Below are positions 26,432-36,679 of a stretch of 43,047 bases of DNA, piece after piece. Position 1 is the first letter of the stretch. Every line of letters starts with the position of its first letter. Source of the stretch: Rhodoferax sp. (lineage in GTDB: Bacteria; Pseudomonadota; Gammaproteobacteria; Burkholderiales; Burkholderiaceae_C); the NCBI GenBank assembly GCA_021737865.1, contig JAIPDC010000005.1:1-43047 (forward strand). Direction: 5' to 3'. The notes under the pieces were generated by a model. It was not told the DNA's origin and did not search any database. It saw only the letters and a list, made by a program, of their open reading frames with translations. Made by a program: the position numbers and the translations under genes.

Positions 26432-27814
26432 TCAGAGATCGTGCCTGAACGGGCTGCGTTGCTCCAGATCGTCCAGGTAGCTGTCGATCCCTTGCCCCTC
26501 GCGCTCCAGAAACCGTGCCACGGCATCGGCGAACGATGGATGTGCCAGCCAATGCGCGCTGGTGGTGCGAACAGGCAGCAGGGCGCGGGCCATCTTGTGC
26601 TCACCCTGGGCGCCGCCCTCAAAGCGATGGTAGCCATGTTCTATGCACCACTGCAGTGGCTGGTAGTAGCAGGCTTCAAAGTGCAGGCAGTCCACCCGCT
26701 CTAGCGCACCCCAGTAGCGGCCATAGGCTACTTTTACGATTTGGCTGCGGAGGCCGGGCGCCAGTGTGTTCTGCTCCGTGTCCCCCGCCCGCTGCGCGGG
26801 CTCCTCCGTGACCTGCGCAGAACACACTGCCGCCCGGTCTCCTTGGAAATTTTGGCTGCTAGCCCTCGTGGAATATGTGTCGACAGCTATCAAACTGCTA
26901 GCAATCGGCTGGCCATTGCGTTCGGCAGTGAATAGCAGCCAGTGTTCTGGCATGGTGTCGGCCATGCGCTGGAAGAAGTCGCGGTTCAGGTACGGCGCGT
27001 TGCCGTGTTCCAGGTAGGTGCGCTCGTAGCAGCGGTAGAAAAAATCCCAATCCTTTGGCGCAATGTCATGGCCCTGGGCCCAGCCGAAGCTGACACCAGC
27101 TTCGGCCACTTTGCGCCGCTCCTGCCGAATTTTTTTGCGCTTCTCCTGCGACAGGGACATCAGGAAGTCATCGAAGTCACGAAAGGGGAGCGTGTGGGCA
27201 GGAGTTTCGCCGCCGGGGCGCCCCAAGGCGAAATGCGCCCCCTCGGGGGGCAGCGAACCACGCGTAGCGGGGAGCGTGGGGGCTACATTCGTCCAGTGGA
27301 ACTGCACCGTATGGCGCAGCATCAGACCGGCTTGCGCGCAGGCTTGGGCGTCGGCATCGTCCACAAATAGCAGGTGCAGTGATGACATGCCGCTTTGTTC
27401 ACACCAGCGCAGCAGTGTCTGCAACAAGGCCGCGCGTGCATCGGAGGTGCGGGCCATCAACCGCGCGCCGGGCACAGGCGTGAAAGGGACAGCTGCAACA
27501 GCCTTCGGGTAGTAAGCCAGCCCGTGCTGGGCGTAAGCGTTGGCCCAGGCCCAGTCAAACACGTATTCGCCGTAGGAATGGCTCTTTTCATAGACGGCGC
27601 AGGCCGCGACCAGTTCGCCCCTTGTACTGAGCGTGATGAAGCGGGGCGTCCATCCGGTCGCGGTTGTGGCACTGCCGCTGGCGTTCAGTGCCGCCAGGTA
27701 GGCGTGGCGCAGGAAGGGACTGGGGTTGGGCTGGGTTAGCAGCAGGGCGTCCCAGGCGACGGCATCCACTTCCAGCGGTGAGTTTGCCAGCCGGATGACA
27801 TAATCCTCAGACAA
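26432..27814 (-). CDS. GNAT/FemAB-like acyltransferase family protein carrying three repeat-derived insertions
   Basis: A 460-residue protein resembling the PF04339-type GNAT/FemAB-like family of proteobacteria (PSPFLRHAYLAALNASGSA; FDDFLMSLSQEKRKKIRQERRKV; HFEACYYQPLQWCIEHGYHRFEGGAQGEHKMARAL in pieces). Members are thought to transfer an aminoacyl or acyl group, perhaps in envelope synthesis; the substrate is unknown. Three segments look foreign: about residues 178-201 (R3), 304-319 (R1 copy 5) and 325-356 (R2 copy 2). Without them the length would be near 380, which I recall as normal for the family. The reading frame stays open through all three. The start appears to be TTG at 27814; no better start was found. 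It is divergent from nadE. Confidence 0.75.
   Translation of the reverse strand: MSEDYVIRLANSPLEVDAVAWDALLLTQPNPSPFLRHAYLAALNASGSATTATGWTPRFITLSTRGELVAACAVYEKSHSYGEYVFDWAWANAYAQHGLAYYPKAVAAVPFTPVPGARLMARTSDARAALLQTLLRWCEQSGMSSLHLLFVDDADAQACAQAGLMLRHTVQFHWTNVAPTLPATRGSLPPEGAHFALGRPGGETPAHTLPFRDFDDFLMSLSQEKRKKIRQERRKVAEAGVSFGWAQGHDIAPKDWDFFYRCYERTYLEHGNAPYLNRDFFQRMADTMPEHWLLFTAERNGQPIASSLIAVDTYSTRASSQNFQGDRAAVCSAQVTEEPAQRAGDTEQNTLAPGLRSQIVKVAYGRYWGALERVDCLHFEACYYQPLQWCIEHGYHRFEGGAQGEHKMARALLPVRTTSAHWLAHPSFADAVARFLEREGQGIDSYLDDLEQRSPFRHDL
26749..26842. repeat. R2 nested-hairpin repeat, copy 2 (inside the GNAT-like gene)
   Basis: Arms 26749-26774 and 26817-26842 are complementary at 24 of 26 positions (one mismatch would be a G-U pair in RNA). 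Conserved parts shared with copy 1 are TGTTCTGC/GCAGAACA, GTGTCCCCC and CTCCT...TGACCT. The outer arm half (GGAGGCCGGGCG) and the inner hairpin (GCCCGC-TGC-GCGGGC) differ from copy 1 but remain self-complementary. It is translated within the gene, about residues 325-356. Confidence 0.8.
26858..26904 (+). repeat. R1 repeat, copy 5 (inside the GNAT-like gene, antisense, in frame)
   Basis: GCTAGCCCTCGTGGAATATG at its start and TGCTAGCAA at its end, with CAGCTATCAA between. It lies 15 bp from R2 copy 2. The gene reads the complement as ASSLIAVDTYSTRASS. Confidence 0.8.
27213..27284. repeat. R3 repeat (inside the GNAT-like gene)
   Basis: GC-rich segment with GCGCCCCAAGGCG, CCCCCTCGGGGGGCAGCGAA, and a CCACGC...GCGTGG stem ending in GGGGGC. 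I recall near-identical segments scattered through Comamonadaceae genomes; only one copy is in this window. It is translated in frame on the minus strand (TRGSLPPEGAHFALG). Confidence 0.6.
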
Positions 27815-27876
27815 GGCGTACCCCGTGCGCAGGTTTTGGCCCGTTGAGGCCGTGATTAACGAAAAATACCTGTTTC

Positions 27877-29953
<2,077 letters not shown>

Positions 29954-30349
29954 TCAGAGGCGGTAGTACACCGCTGCCGCCCAGACCCCCATACACAACA
30001 GCAGGCTCAGCAGAACCGCCGCGCTGCCCATGTCCTTTGCGCGTTTGGACAGGTCGTGCCACTCTGGTCCGATGCGGTCAATCGCGGTTTCAATCGCCGT
30101 GTTCAGCAGTTCCACAACCATGACAAAGACAACGCTGGCGCACAACAGAGCGACTTCGACCCAATTGCGCCCCAGCCAGAACGCTGCGGGAATCATCAAC
30201 ATGGCTGCCAGTGCTTCCTGGCGGAATGCTGTTTCTCCCCAACCAGCGCGCAGCCCTGCCACCGAGTAGCCGGTGGCGTGCCACATGCGACTCAAGCCTT
30301 TGCGTGCTTTTTGCGGGTTGGCTGGATTGGTCTCAGAGGGGTGCGTCAC
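29954..30349 (-). CDS. dgkA: diacylglycerol kinase
   Basis: A 131-residue inner-membrane enzyme that phosphorylates diacylglycerol to phosphatidic acid, recycling lipid by-products. The signature VVELLNTAIETAIDRI carries the catalytic Glu, with three membrane helices around it (about residues 45-60, 64-85 and 108-128). The start codon is GTG at 30349, with GAGG about ten bases upstream. It is the last gene of the minus-strand run from the sigma factor, 12 bp after the RDD gene. The length is slightly above the E. coli protein because of a polar N-terminal extension. Confidence 0.9.
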   Translation of the reverse strand: MTHPSETNPANPQKARKGLSRMWHATGYSVAGLRAGWGETAFRQEALAAMLMIPAAFWLGRNWVEVALLCASVVFVMVVELLNTAIETAIDRIGPEWHDLSKRAKDMGSAAVLLSLLLCMGVWAAAVYYRL

Positions 30350-30361
30350 AGATCAATGGCC

Positions 30362-30856
30362 TCATCGGCTGAGGGGTTGCGAGGATACCAGGCGCGTACC
30401 GGCTAGCGCATCGTGCCAGAACTGACCTTGCGGGTGAAAGCGGCTCAGCAATGCCCAGACGATGACCCAGCCGATGATGATCACTGCCGATTCACCACCG
30501 GTCAGTTGAAATGGCGATATCGCAATCAGCGGAGGCAGGAACCATATCCAACTCAGAGCGTAGCGGCTCAGTGCGCGCAGTTGTGTGATGGCTTGGCCAT
30601 CACGGTCGACCACACGGATGTGCCATGTCTTCATGGCCAAGGTCTGTCCTTTGGCCCAAAACCACACAAAATAAATGCCAAAAATGACAAACAGGAAGGC
30701 TTGCAGCGTGTGGCGGTTGTCCATCGCGTTGCGCGATTGGCTCAGCGTGCTGAACAGGTAACCCGAGAGGAAGGCAACGCCGAAAAGCAACATACCCTCG
30801 TAAAGCCAGCAGGCCATACGGCGCCATAAACCGGGAGGGGGCAACTCTGTTTGCAT
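30362..30856 (-). CDS. RDD family membrane protein
   Basis: A 164-residue protein with an RDD-type four-helix membrane region: WRRMACWLYEGMLLFGVAFLSG, a second helix (TLQAFLFVIFGIYFVWFW), then GQTLAMKTWHIRVVDRDGQ, the usual cytoplasmic loop, and two further helices. The function of such proteins is poorly known; some are proposed transporters or assembly factors. The ATG at 30856 is chosen over an upstream TTG. It precedes dgkA by 12 bp on the same strand and follows the DUF3106 gene by 92 bp. Confidence 0.8.
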   Translation of the reverse strand: MQTELPPPGLWRRMACWLYEGMLLFGVAFLSGYLFSTLSQSRNAMDNRHTLQAFLFVIFGIYFVWFWAKGQTLAMKTWHIRVVDRDGQAITQLRALSRYALSWIWFLPPLIAISPFQLTGGESAVIIIGWVIVWALLSRFHPQGQFWHDALAGTRLVSSQPLSR

Positions 30857-30948
30857 AGTGGAGGATGGGAACAATCGCAGGGGATTGTAGGCGGGCCGGT
30901 CATGGCACCCATGCGGTTGCAGGAGCCTCTTGTCAGCAATGGCTCCGC

Positions 30949-31737
30949 TTAGCTGACGGGTGCGCTCGCGACGGGCGCGGGGGGTACACCAGCGGGCGGT
31001 TCTGATGGCGCAGTCTCTGTTGGCACCGGGGTCGAAATAGGGGTCGGTGCGGCCGGTAGCAACGTGTTGGGGTTGAGATTGGGTTTTGGCACGGTTGCAT
31101 CGTTATCTTGCATTGCGGTGTGCCGTGTTACGGGGACTGGTGTCAACTTGTTGGGTGCCACGGGTGTGACGGCAATCGCTGCTCCAGCGGGTCTTGCGCT
31201 TCCCTTTGAGGCCAGTTTTTGCTTCTCCTGGAGGCTAAGGCCTTGATAGGCCTCCCATTCAGCAGCCCTGTCGGACGGCGGTATTTTTTTTGTCTCCGCG
31301 AAATTCAGGCGGGCGCGCTCGCGGTCGACCGGGGTAAGTGCAGCCCACTCGACCATTCGGTCCTGCATTTTTTTCTGTTCAGCCTCAGGGCGCGAGGGGT
31401 AGGTCTGCGCGACGGCGATCCATTTGTTTTTATGCGCACCGGTAAGCGAGTCCCAGGTTGAGGCCAGCGGTTGAAGTATCAGACGTTGGGATTTTGTTAG
31501 TTCTTGCCAGCGCGGACCAGACTGCACGACCACCGGCACGGGTGCGGAGGCCTTTGGCGCTGTGCCGGCGACCGGGGTGTTTGGGCCAGCAGTCTGTGGT
31601 GAACAGGCAATGCAAGACAGTGCCACGACCAAGCAAAGCGTGCCACAACGCGCAACGGACCCCAAACGGAGTTTTGCTTTGCGCAGATGAAAACGTGTCA
31701 ATGAGGCGGTGAACTGCATAGGTTCCAATGCAGGCAT
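30949..31737 (-). CDS. DUF3106 domain protein, exported
   Basis: A 262-residue protein with a hydrophobic N-terminal segment (TLCLVVALSCIAC, about residues 33-45) that could be a signal peptide or an imperfect lipobox ending at Cys. The DUF3106 region follows (PRWQELTKSQRLILQPLASTW; AEQKKMQDRMVEWAALTPVDRERAR read in parts), then a long Pro/Ala/Thr-rich tail. It probably resides in the periplasm. The start ATG overlaps the DUF3619 stop by one base (TAATG). No enzymatic motif is seen; the function is unknown. Confidence 0.75.
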   Translation of the reverse strand: MPALEPMQFTASLTRFHLRKAKLRLGSVARCGTLCLVVALSCIACSPQTAGPNTPVAGTAPKASAPVPVVVQSGPRWQELTKSQRLILQPLASTWDSLTGAHKNKWIAVAQTYPSRPEAEQKKMQDRMVEWAALTPVDRERARLNFAETKKIPPSDRAAEWEAYQGLSLQEKQKLASKGSARPAGAAIAVTPVAPNKLTPVPVTRHTAMQDNDATVPKPNLNPNTLLPAAPTPISTPVPTETAPSEPPAGVPPAPVASAPVS

Positions 31738-32168
31738 TAATCGCGGCGGTTCGTAGTCAGAAAATGAATAAAGCCGGGGTCGGTATAGGCCGCCGGCGGC
31801 AAATCATCCGCCAACAACTCAACGTCAACTTCGGCCAGTTCATCGGCTCGGCGCTGTTCCTGAATAATGGCAATGGTCAAAAGCCCGGCAATCAGCGCGA
31901 TAAGGGGAATGAACGAACCCAATCGGGTCCAGAGACTGTTTCCCCAGTCACCGCCATTGAGGGTTGCAGCACCACCGTTCAAATTGATGCTGGATGCCGT
32001 CTCCAATTTGATAACTTTTCGCTTGGACAATGCCTGCATGCGGGCAGCCTTTAGCCGTTCGGAGATGTCGCTGGGCAGGTTTTGGGTTGACTCGGACAGG
32101 CGCGCAGCAATTTTGCGCCCGAACCGGTCCTGATAGCTTTCGCCTGAAATGGTGTCTTGTGTATTCAT
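31737..32168 (-). CDS. DUF3619 family membrane protein
   Basis: A 143-residue protein with a polar N-terminal part (FGRKIAARLSESTQNLPSDI), one membrane helix (SFIPLIALIAGLLTIAII, about residues 84-105) and a short acidic C-terminal part (ADELAEVDVELLADDLPP). The ATG at 32168 overlaps the sigma-factor TGA by 4 bp (ATGA), so the two are translationally coupled. The arrangement, a single-pass membrane protein directly after a group-4-like sigma factor, resembles sigma/anti-sigma pairs. That role is inference; no zinc-binding anti-sigma motif is present. Confidence 0.8.
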   Translation of the reverse strand: MNTQDTISGESYQDRFGRKIAARLSESTQNLPSDISERLKAARMQALSKRKVIKLETASSINLNGGAATLNGGDWGNSLWTRLGSFIPLIALIAGLLTIAIIQEQRRADELAEVDVELLADDLPPAAYTDPGFIHFLTTNRRD

Positions 32169-32731
32169 AGTCGTAATCCTTTTGCACTCAAGGCTTTTCC
32201 CAAAGCCTGGACTGCCCTTGAACAGTGCGTTTTGACGCTGCCTTGTGAGCAACCCATAGCCGCAGCCGTTTCAGCCACATCCATATCTTCCCAATAACGC
32301 ATCAAAAAGGCTTCCCGTTGACGCGCCGGTAGTTGTTGAACCTCAATTTCAATCTCACGCAAGGTCTGTGCCCGTTCGGTCTGAGTCTCGGCGCTCTCGT
32401 TTTGTTCCCCATTGTTTGATGCATGCAGGGTTTCCAATAGGTCGAAGCCGTCGTCTTCACTGCCATTGTCAAAGTCACTCATCGTCGAAAACAGGGCTTT
32501 TTGTGTTTTTTGGCGCCGAAACCAATCCAGTGTGCAATTGGACAGGATGCGTTGAAACAGCATGGGCAATTCTTCGACCGGTTTGTGCCCATAGTGCTCT
32601 GCCAACTTCATCATGCTGTCCTGGACGATATCCAGCGCCGACTCATCGTTGCGAACGTGATAAACAGACCGTTTGAAGGCGCGTTTTTCAACACTCTTCA
32701 GAAAATCGGACAGTTCGCTTTCGGTTGCCAA
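32165..32731 (-). CDS. RNA polymerase sigma factor, sigma-70 family (ECF-like)
   Basis: A 188-residue sigma factor with region 2 (DIVQDSMMKLAEHYG; LPMLFQRILSNCTLDWFRRQK) and region 4 (LPARQREAFLMRYWEDMDVAETAAAMGCSQGSVKTH in parts), the helix-turn-helix that binds the -35 box. The start is TTG at 32731, giving ATESELSDFLKSVEKRAF, which matches my memory of close homologues; no good Shine-Dalgarno is visible. It is divergent from ilvB and leads the minus-strand run DUF3619, DUF3106, RDD, dgkA. A promoter-like TTGGAC/TATTCT pair lies just upstream on its strand. Confidence 0.87.
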   Translation of the reverse strand: MATESELSDFLKSVEKRAFKRSVYHVRNDESALDIVQDSMMKLAEHYGHKPVEELPMLFQRILSNCTLDWFRRQKTQKALFSTMSDFDNGSEDDGFDLLETLHASNNGEQNESAETQTERAQTLREIEIEVQQLPARQREAFLMRYWEDMDVAETAAAMGCSQGSVKTHCSRAVQALGKALSAKGLRL

Positions 32732-32750
32732 GTGTGAAAACTGGAAAAAT

Positions 32751-32780
32751 AGAATAATGGGTGAGTGCCCGACCGTCCAA
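32751..32780 (-). promoter_or_regulatory. candidate promoter of the sigma-factor operon
   Basis: On the minus strand TTGGAC (32775-32780) and TATTCT (32751-32756) are separated by 18 bp, giving a start site near 32744, only about 13 bases before the TTG start codon. On the plus strand TTGCCA (32725-32730) and TAGAAT (32750-32755) overlap it with a longer 19-bp spacer and would point toward ilvB. Both are pattern matches only. Confidence 0.3.
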
Positions 32781-32785
32781 AGAAG

Positions 32786-32875
32786 ATGGTTTTCTGTGGG
32801 GTAACCGTGATTATCGCACCGGGATTAACAAGATTTCGACCGGAAGTTTTAAAACTCATTGCTGCGGTGCGATAA
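32786..32875 (+). CDS. candidate ilv leader peptide (29 codons)
   Basis: An ATG ORF 150 bp before ilvB contains 11 Val, Ile or Leu among 29 residues, including VTVII at residues 6-10 and LKLIAAV near the end. The left arm of a perfect 13-bp inverted repeat covers its Ile-Ile-Ala-Pro codons and the right arm covers its stop, so a ribosome on this ORF would control hairpin formation. The ribosome-binding site is weak (AAAGAAG directly before ATG), and no T-tract terminator was found after it. It fits an attenuation leader for branched-chain amino-acid control, but this is inference. Confidence 0.4.
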   Translation: MVFCGVTVIIAPGLTRFRPEVLKLIAAVR

Positions 32876-32877
32876 TC
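32809..32877. repeat. 13-bp perfect inverted repeat upstream of ilvB
   Basis: GATTATCGCACCG (32809-32821) and CGGTGCGATAATC (32865-32877) are exact reverse complements with a 43-bp spacer. The spacer holds the 12-bp perfect palindrome AGTTTTAAAACT (32845-32856). It could be an RNA hairpin in the ilvB leader, a protein-binding site between the divergent sigma and ilv genes, or the relic of a small mobile element. Confidence 0.7.
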
Positions 32878-33024
32878 CTCGCTGCATTCAAAGGCAAACG
32901 GGTTTTGGTCCGGCGCAGCATTCAATGTGCCCATGGCCTAAATCCTAAGTTTCGACGCGACTCCACAAGTGTTTGCGAAGGGGCACCCAAGGTTTTTCGT
33001 TAGAGAAAATCACAAAGGTTCATC

Positions 33025-34824
33025 ATGGAAATTTCAAAAGCTGAAATCGCTTCGGCATCGGTTGCATCCAATACAAGCAAGTCGTCAGTATCTGCATCGG
33101 GCTCACAAGAGTTGCGTGGAGCAGAAGTTCTGGTCAAGGCGCTTCAAGCTGAAGGCGTCAAGTACATCTGGGGCTACCCTGGCGGTGCGGTATTGCATAT
33201 TTATGACGCTTTTTACAAGCAGGACACGATCCAGCATGTGCTGGTCCGCCACGAACAGGCTGCAGTGCATGCCGCAGACGGCTATGCGCGGGCTACCGGT
33301 GACGTTGGTGTTGCGCTTGTCACTTCCGGACCAGGCGTTACCAATGCGGTGACCGGAATTGCAACCGCCTACATGGATAGCATTCCGATGGTCATCATCT
33401 CGGGCCAGGTGCCAACGCACGCGATTGGCATGGATGCTTTTCAGGAGTGTGATGCGGTCGGTATTACCCGCCCCATTGTCAAGCACAATTTTTTGGTCAA
33501 GGATGCCCGTGACCTGGCTGTGACCCTGAAGAAGGCATTTCACATTGCCCGTAGTGGACGACCCGGCCCTGTTTTGGTCGATATCCCGAAGGATGTATCT
33601 TTCAAAAAGGTGCCCTACACCGGTTATCCCGCTTCAATCGAAATGCGGTCGTACAACCCGGTTCGCAAGGGCCACGGTGGTCAGATTCGAAAGGCCTTGC
33701 AGTTGTTGCTGGCTGCCAAGCGGCCCTATATCTATACCGGTGGAGGTGTGTTGTTGAGCAATGCCTCAGCCGAATTGCGCACATTGGTGGATATGTTGGG
33801 TTATCCGTGCACCAATACCCTGATGGGGCTAGGTGCATATCCAGCCAGTGACCGCAAATTTTTGGGCATGCTGGGAATGCACGGCACGGTGGAGGCCAAC
33901 AATACGATGCAGAACTGCGATGTCTTGTTGGCAGTCGGCGCACGGTTTGATGACCGCGTCATCGGCAACCCCAAGCATTTTGCGCAAAACGAGCGCAAGA
34001 TCATCCATATCGACATCGATCCATCCAGCATCTCCAAGCGCGTGAAGGTTGATATCCCGATCGTCGGTGATGTCAAGGACGTGCTGAGTGAAATGATCGC
34101 CATGATCAAGGAGGGCGCAGTCAAGCCTGATGCGGAAGCCCTGGGTGCATGGTGGGAAACGATTGATGGCTGGCGCAAGCGCGATTGCATGAAGTACAGC
34201 ATGGGCAAGGGCGATGTGATCAAGCCGCAATATGTGGTTGAGACGCTGTGGAACATGACAAAGGACGCTGATACCTACATTACTTCCGATGTCGGGCAGC
34301 ACCAAATGTGGGCAGCGCAGTACTACAAGTTTGATGAACCCCGCAGGTGGATCAACTCCGGTGGCCTTGGAACAATGGGTGTTGGCATTCCATACGCCAT
34401 GGGCATCAAGTTGGCAAAGCCAGATAGCGAGGTTTTCTGCATTACTGGCGAGGGTTCGGTGCAGATGTGCATTCAGGAACTCTCAACCTGTCTGCAATAC
34501 AACACGCCCATAAAAATTGTGTCACTGAATAATCGCTATCTGGGAATGGTGCGGCAGTGGCAAGAGGTCGAATACGAAGGCCGCTACAGTCACAGCTACA
34601 TGGACGCGTTGCCTAACTTTGTCAAATTGGCTGAGGCTTATGGTCACGTGGGTATGCTGATTGAAAAGCCGCAGGACGTGGAGCCGGCGCTGCGCGAAGC
34701 ACGCAAGCTCAAGGACCGAACGGTATTCATGGACTTTCGTACCGATCCGACCGAAAACGTGTTCCCCATGGTGCAAGCCGGCAAGGGAATTACCGAAATG
34801 CTTCTGGGGTCGGAAGACCTCTAA
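33025..34824 (+). CDS. ilvB: acetolactate synthase large subunit
   Basis: A 599-residue ThDP enzyme that makes acetolactate or acetohydroxybutyrate, the first common step of Val, Leu and Ile synthesis. The catalytic Glu is in VRHEQAAVHAADGYAR, and the FAD/substrate region contains SGPGVTNAVTG and GARFDDRV. The metal/ThDP motif reads ITGEGSVQM...LNNRYLGMVRQWQ, with GEG for the common GDG; I believe this is normal in betaproteobacterial enzymes. A polar 30-residue Ser/Ala-rich N-terminal extension precedes the first domain. The ATG at 33025 follows AAAGG. Followed by ilvH after 98 bp; the gap holds a CCCTGCTG/CAGCAGGG hairpin. A candidate leader ORF lies upstream. Confidence 0.95.
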   Translation: MEISKAEIASASVASNTSKSSVSASGSQELRGAEVLVKALQAEGVKYIWGYPGGAVLHIYDAFYKQDTIQHVLVRHEQAAVHAADGYARATGDVGVALVTSGPGVTNAVTGIATAYMDSIPMVIISGQVPTHAIGMDAFQECDAVGITRPIVKHNFLVKDARDLAVTLKKAFHIARSGRPGPVLVDIPKDVSFKKVPYTGYPASIEMRSYNPVRKGHGGQIRKALQLLLAAKRPYIYTGGGVLLSNASAELRTLVDMLGYPCTNTLMGLGAYPASDRKFLGMLGMHGTVEANNTMQNCDVLLAVGARFDDRVIGNPKHFAQNERKIIHIDIDPSSISKRVKVDIPIVGDVKDVLSEMIAMIKEGAVKPDAEALGAWWETIDGWRKRDCMKYSMGKGDVIKPQYVVETLWNMTKDADTYITSDVGQHQMWAAQYYKFDEPRRWINSGGLGTMGVGIPYAMGIKLAKPDSEVFCITGEGSVQMCIQELSTCLQYNTPIKIVSLNNRYLGMVRQWQEVEYEGRYSHSYMDALPNFVKLAEAYGHVGMLIEKPQDVEPALREARKLKDRTVFMDFRTDPTENVFPMVQAGKGITEMLLGSEDL

Positions 34825-34870
34825 GCGCCGATTTATAGAACTTTTATTGACGAATCTATTGTCTGCCAAG

Positions 34871-34892
34871 CCCTGCTGTTACCGCAGCAGGG
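34871..34892 (+). other. hairpin in the ilvB-ilvH gap
   Basis: CCCTGCTG (34871-34878) pairs with CAGCAGGG (34885-34892) across a 6-base loop. There is no T-tract, so it is more likely an mRNA stability or processing structure than a terminator. Confidence 0.45.
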
Positions 34893-34922
34893 GGAGGGCA
34901 ACGAAAAGAGGAATCTGTTTAT

Positions 34923-35414
34923 ATGAAACATATCATTGCAGTATTGCTGGAAAACGAGCCTGGTGCTCTTTCCCGTGTGGTTGGATTATTTTCCGCTCGC
35001 GGCTACAACATTGAGTCGCTGACGGTGGCTCCCACGGAGGACCCAAGCCTGTCTCGCATGACCATCCAGACCACTGGGTCAGATGACGTGATTGAACAAA
35101 TCACCAAGCACCTGAACCGATTGATCGAGGTTGTCAAAGTTGTCGATTTGACTGAAGGCTCTTACATTGAGCGCGAGCTCATGATGGTCAAGGTGCGTGC
35201 CGTGGGCAAGGAGCGCGAAGAAATGAAGCGTATGGTGGATATTTTTCGTGGTCGCATCATTGACGTGACAGACAAGAGCTACACCATTGAGCTGACCGGC
35301 GATCAGTCCAAAAATGACGCGTTCCTGGAGGCGCTTGAGAGGGCGGCTATTCTGGAAACCGTGCGCACGGGCTCCAGCGGCATCGGCCGTGGCGAGCGCA
35401 TTTTGCGAGTTTGA
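34923..35414 (+). CDS. ilvH: acetolactate synthase small (regulatory) subunit
   Basis: A 163-residue regulatory subunit that activates IlvB and confers feedback inhibition by valine. It has the N-terminal ACT domain (HIIAVLLENEPGALSRVVGLFSARGYNI in parts; residues 1-75) with the valine-site GALSRV motif, and a C-terminal domain (RELMMVKVRA; IFRGRIIDVTDKSYTIELTGD in parts). The length is exactly typical. An AGAGGAA element precedes the ATG. It lies between ilvB and ilvC in one transcription direction. Confidence 0.95.
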   Translation: MKHIIAVLLENEPGALSRVVGLFSARGYNIESLTVAPTEDPSLSRMTIQTTGSDDVIEQITKHLNRLIEVVKVVDLTEGSYIERELMMVKVRAVGKEREEMKRMVDIFRGRIIDVTDKSYTIELTGDQSKNDAFLEALERAAILETVRTGSSGIGRGERILRV

Positions 35415-35495
35415 AACCAGTGTTTACCGCCTGCCCTGCGTTGGGGTATTTTTTGTAACCGGGCGCTTGTCGCCACTATTTATCTCGGAGAATAA

Positions 35496-36509
<1,014 letters not shown>

Positions 36510-36527
36510 TTTCCGTATGACGGATGG

Positions 36528-36560
36528 ACAAAGGCCACTTCGGTGGCCTTTGTTGTTTGG
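36528..36560 (+). terminator. rho-independent terminator after ilvC
   Basis: ACAAAGGCCAC (36528-36538), TTCG loop, GTGGCCTTTGT (36543-36553): a perfect 11-bp stem with a UUCG tetraloop, followed by a modest T-rich run (TGTTTGG). It ends the ilvBHC transcript and separates it from pssA. Confidence 0.85.
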
Positions 36561-36679
36561 GTTGGCGGTCGATCGATAGTGTGCTCATTGACTGGCTTAC
36601 ACTCACTCCGATGACTCGTGGAAGCACTGTTCAGCGCTTGATTCAAGTTCTGGCGTCACTGACCAAGCAAGGAGAATTT

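Noticed and set aside
34443-34478. GEG in place of GDG in the IlvB ThDP motif as a sign of inactivity
   Set aside because: Glu can serve the same role, the surrounding motif is intact, and I believe this is usual in betaproteobacterial IlvB.
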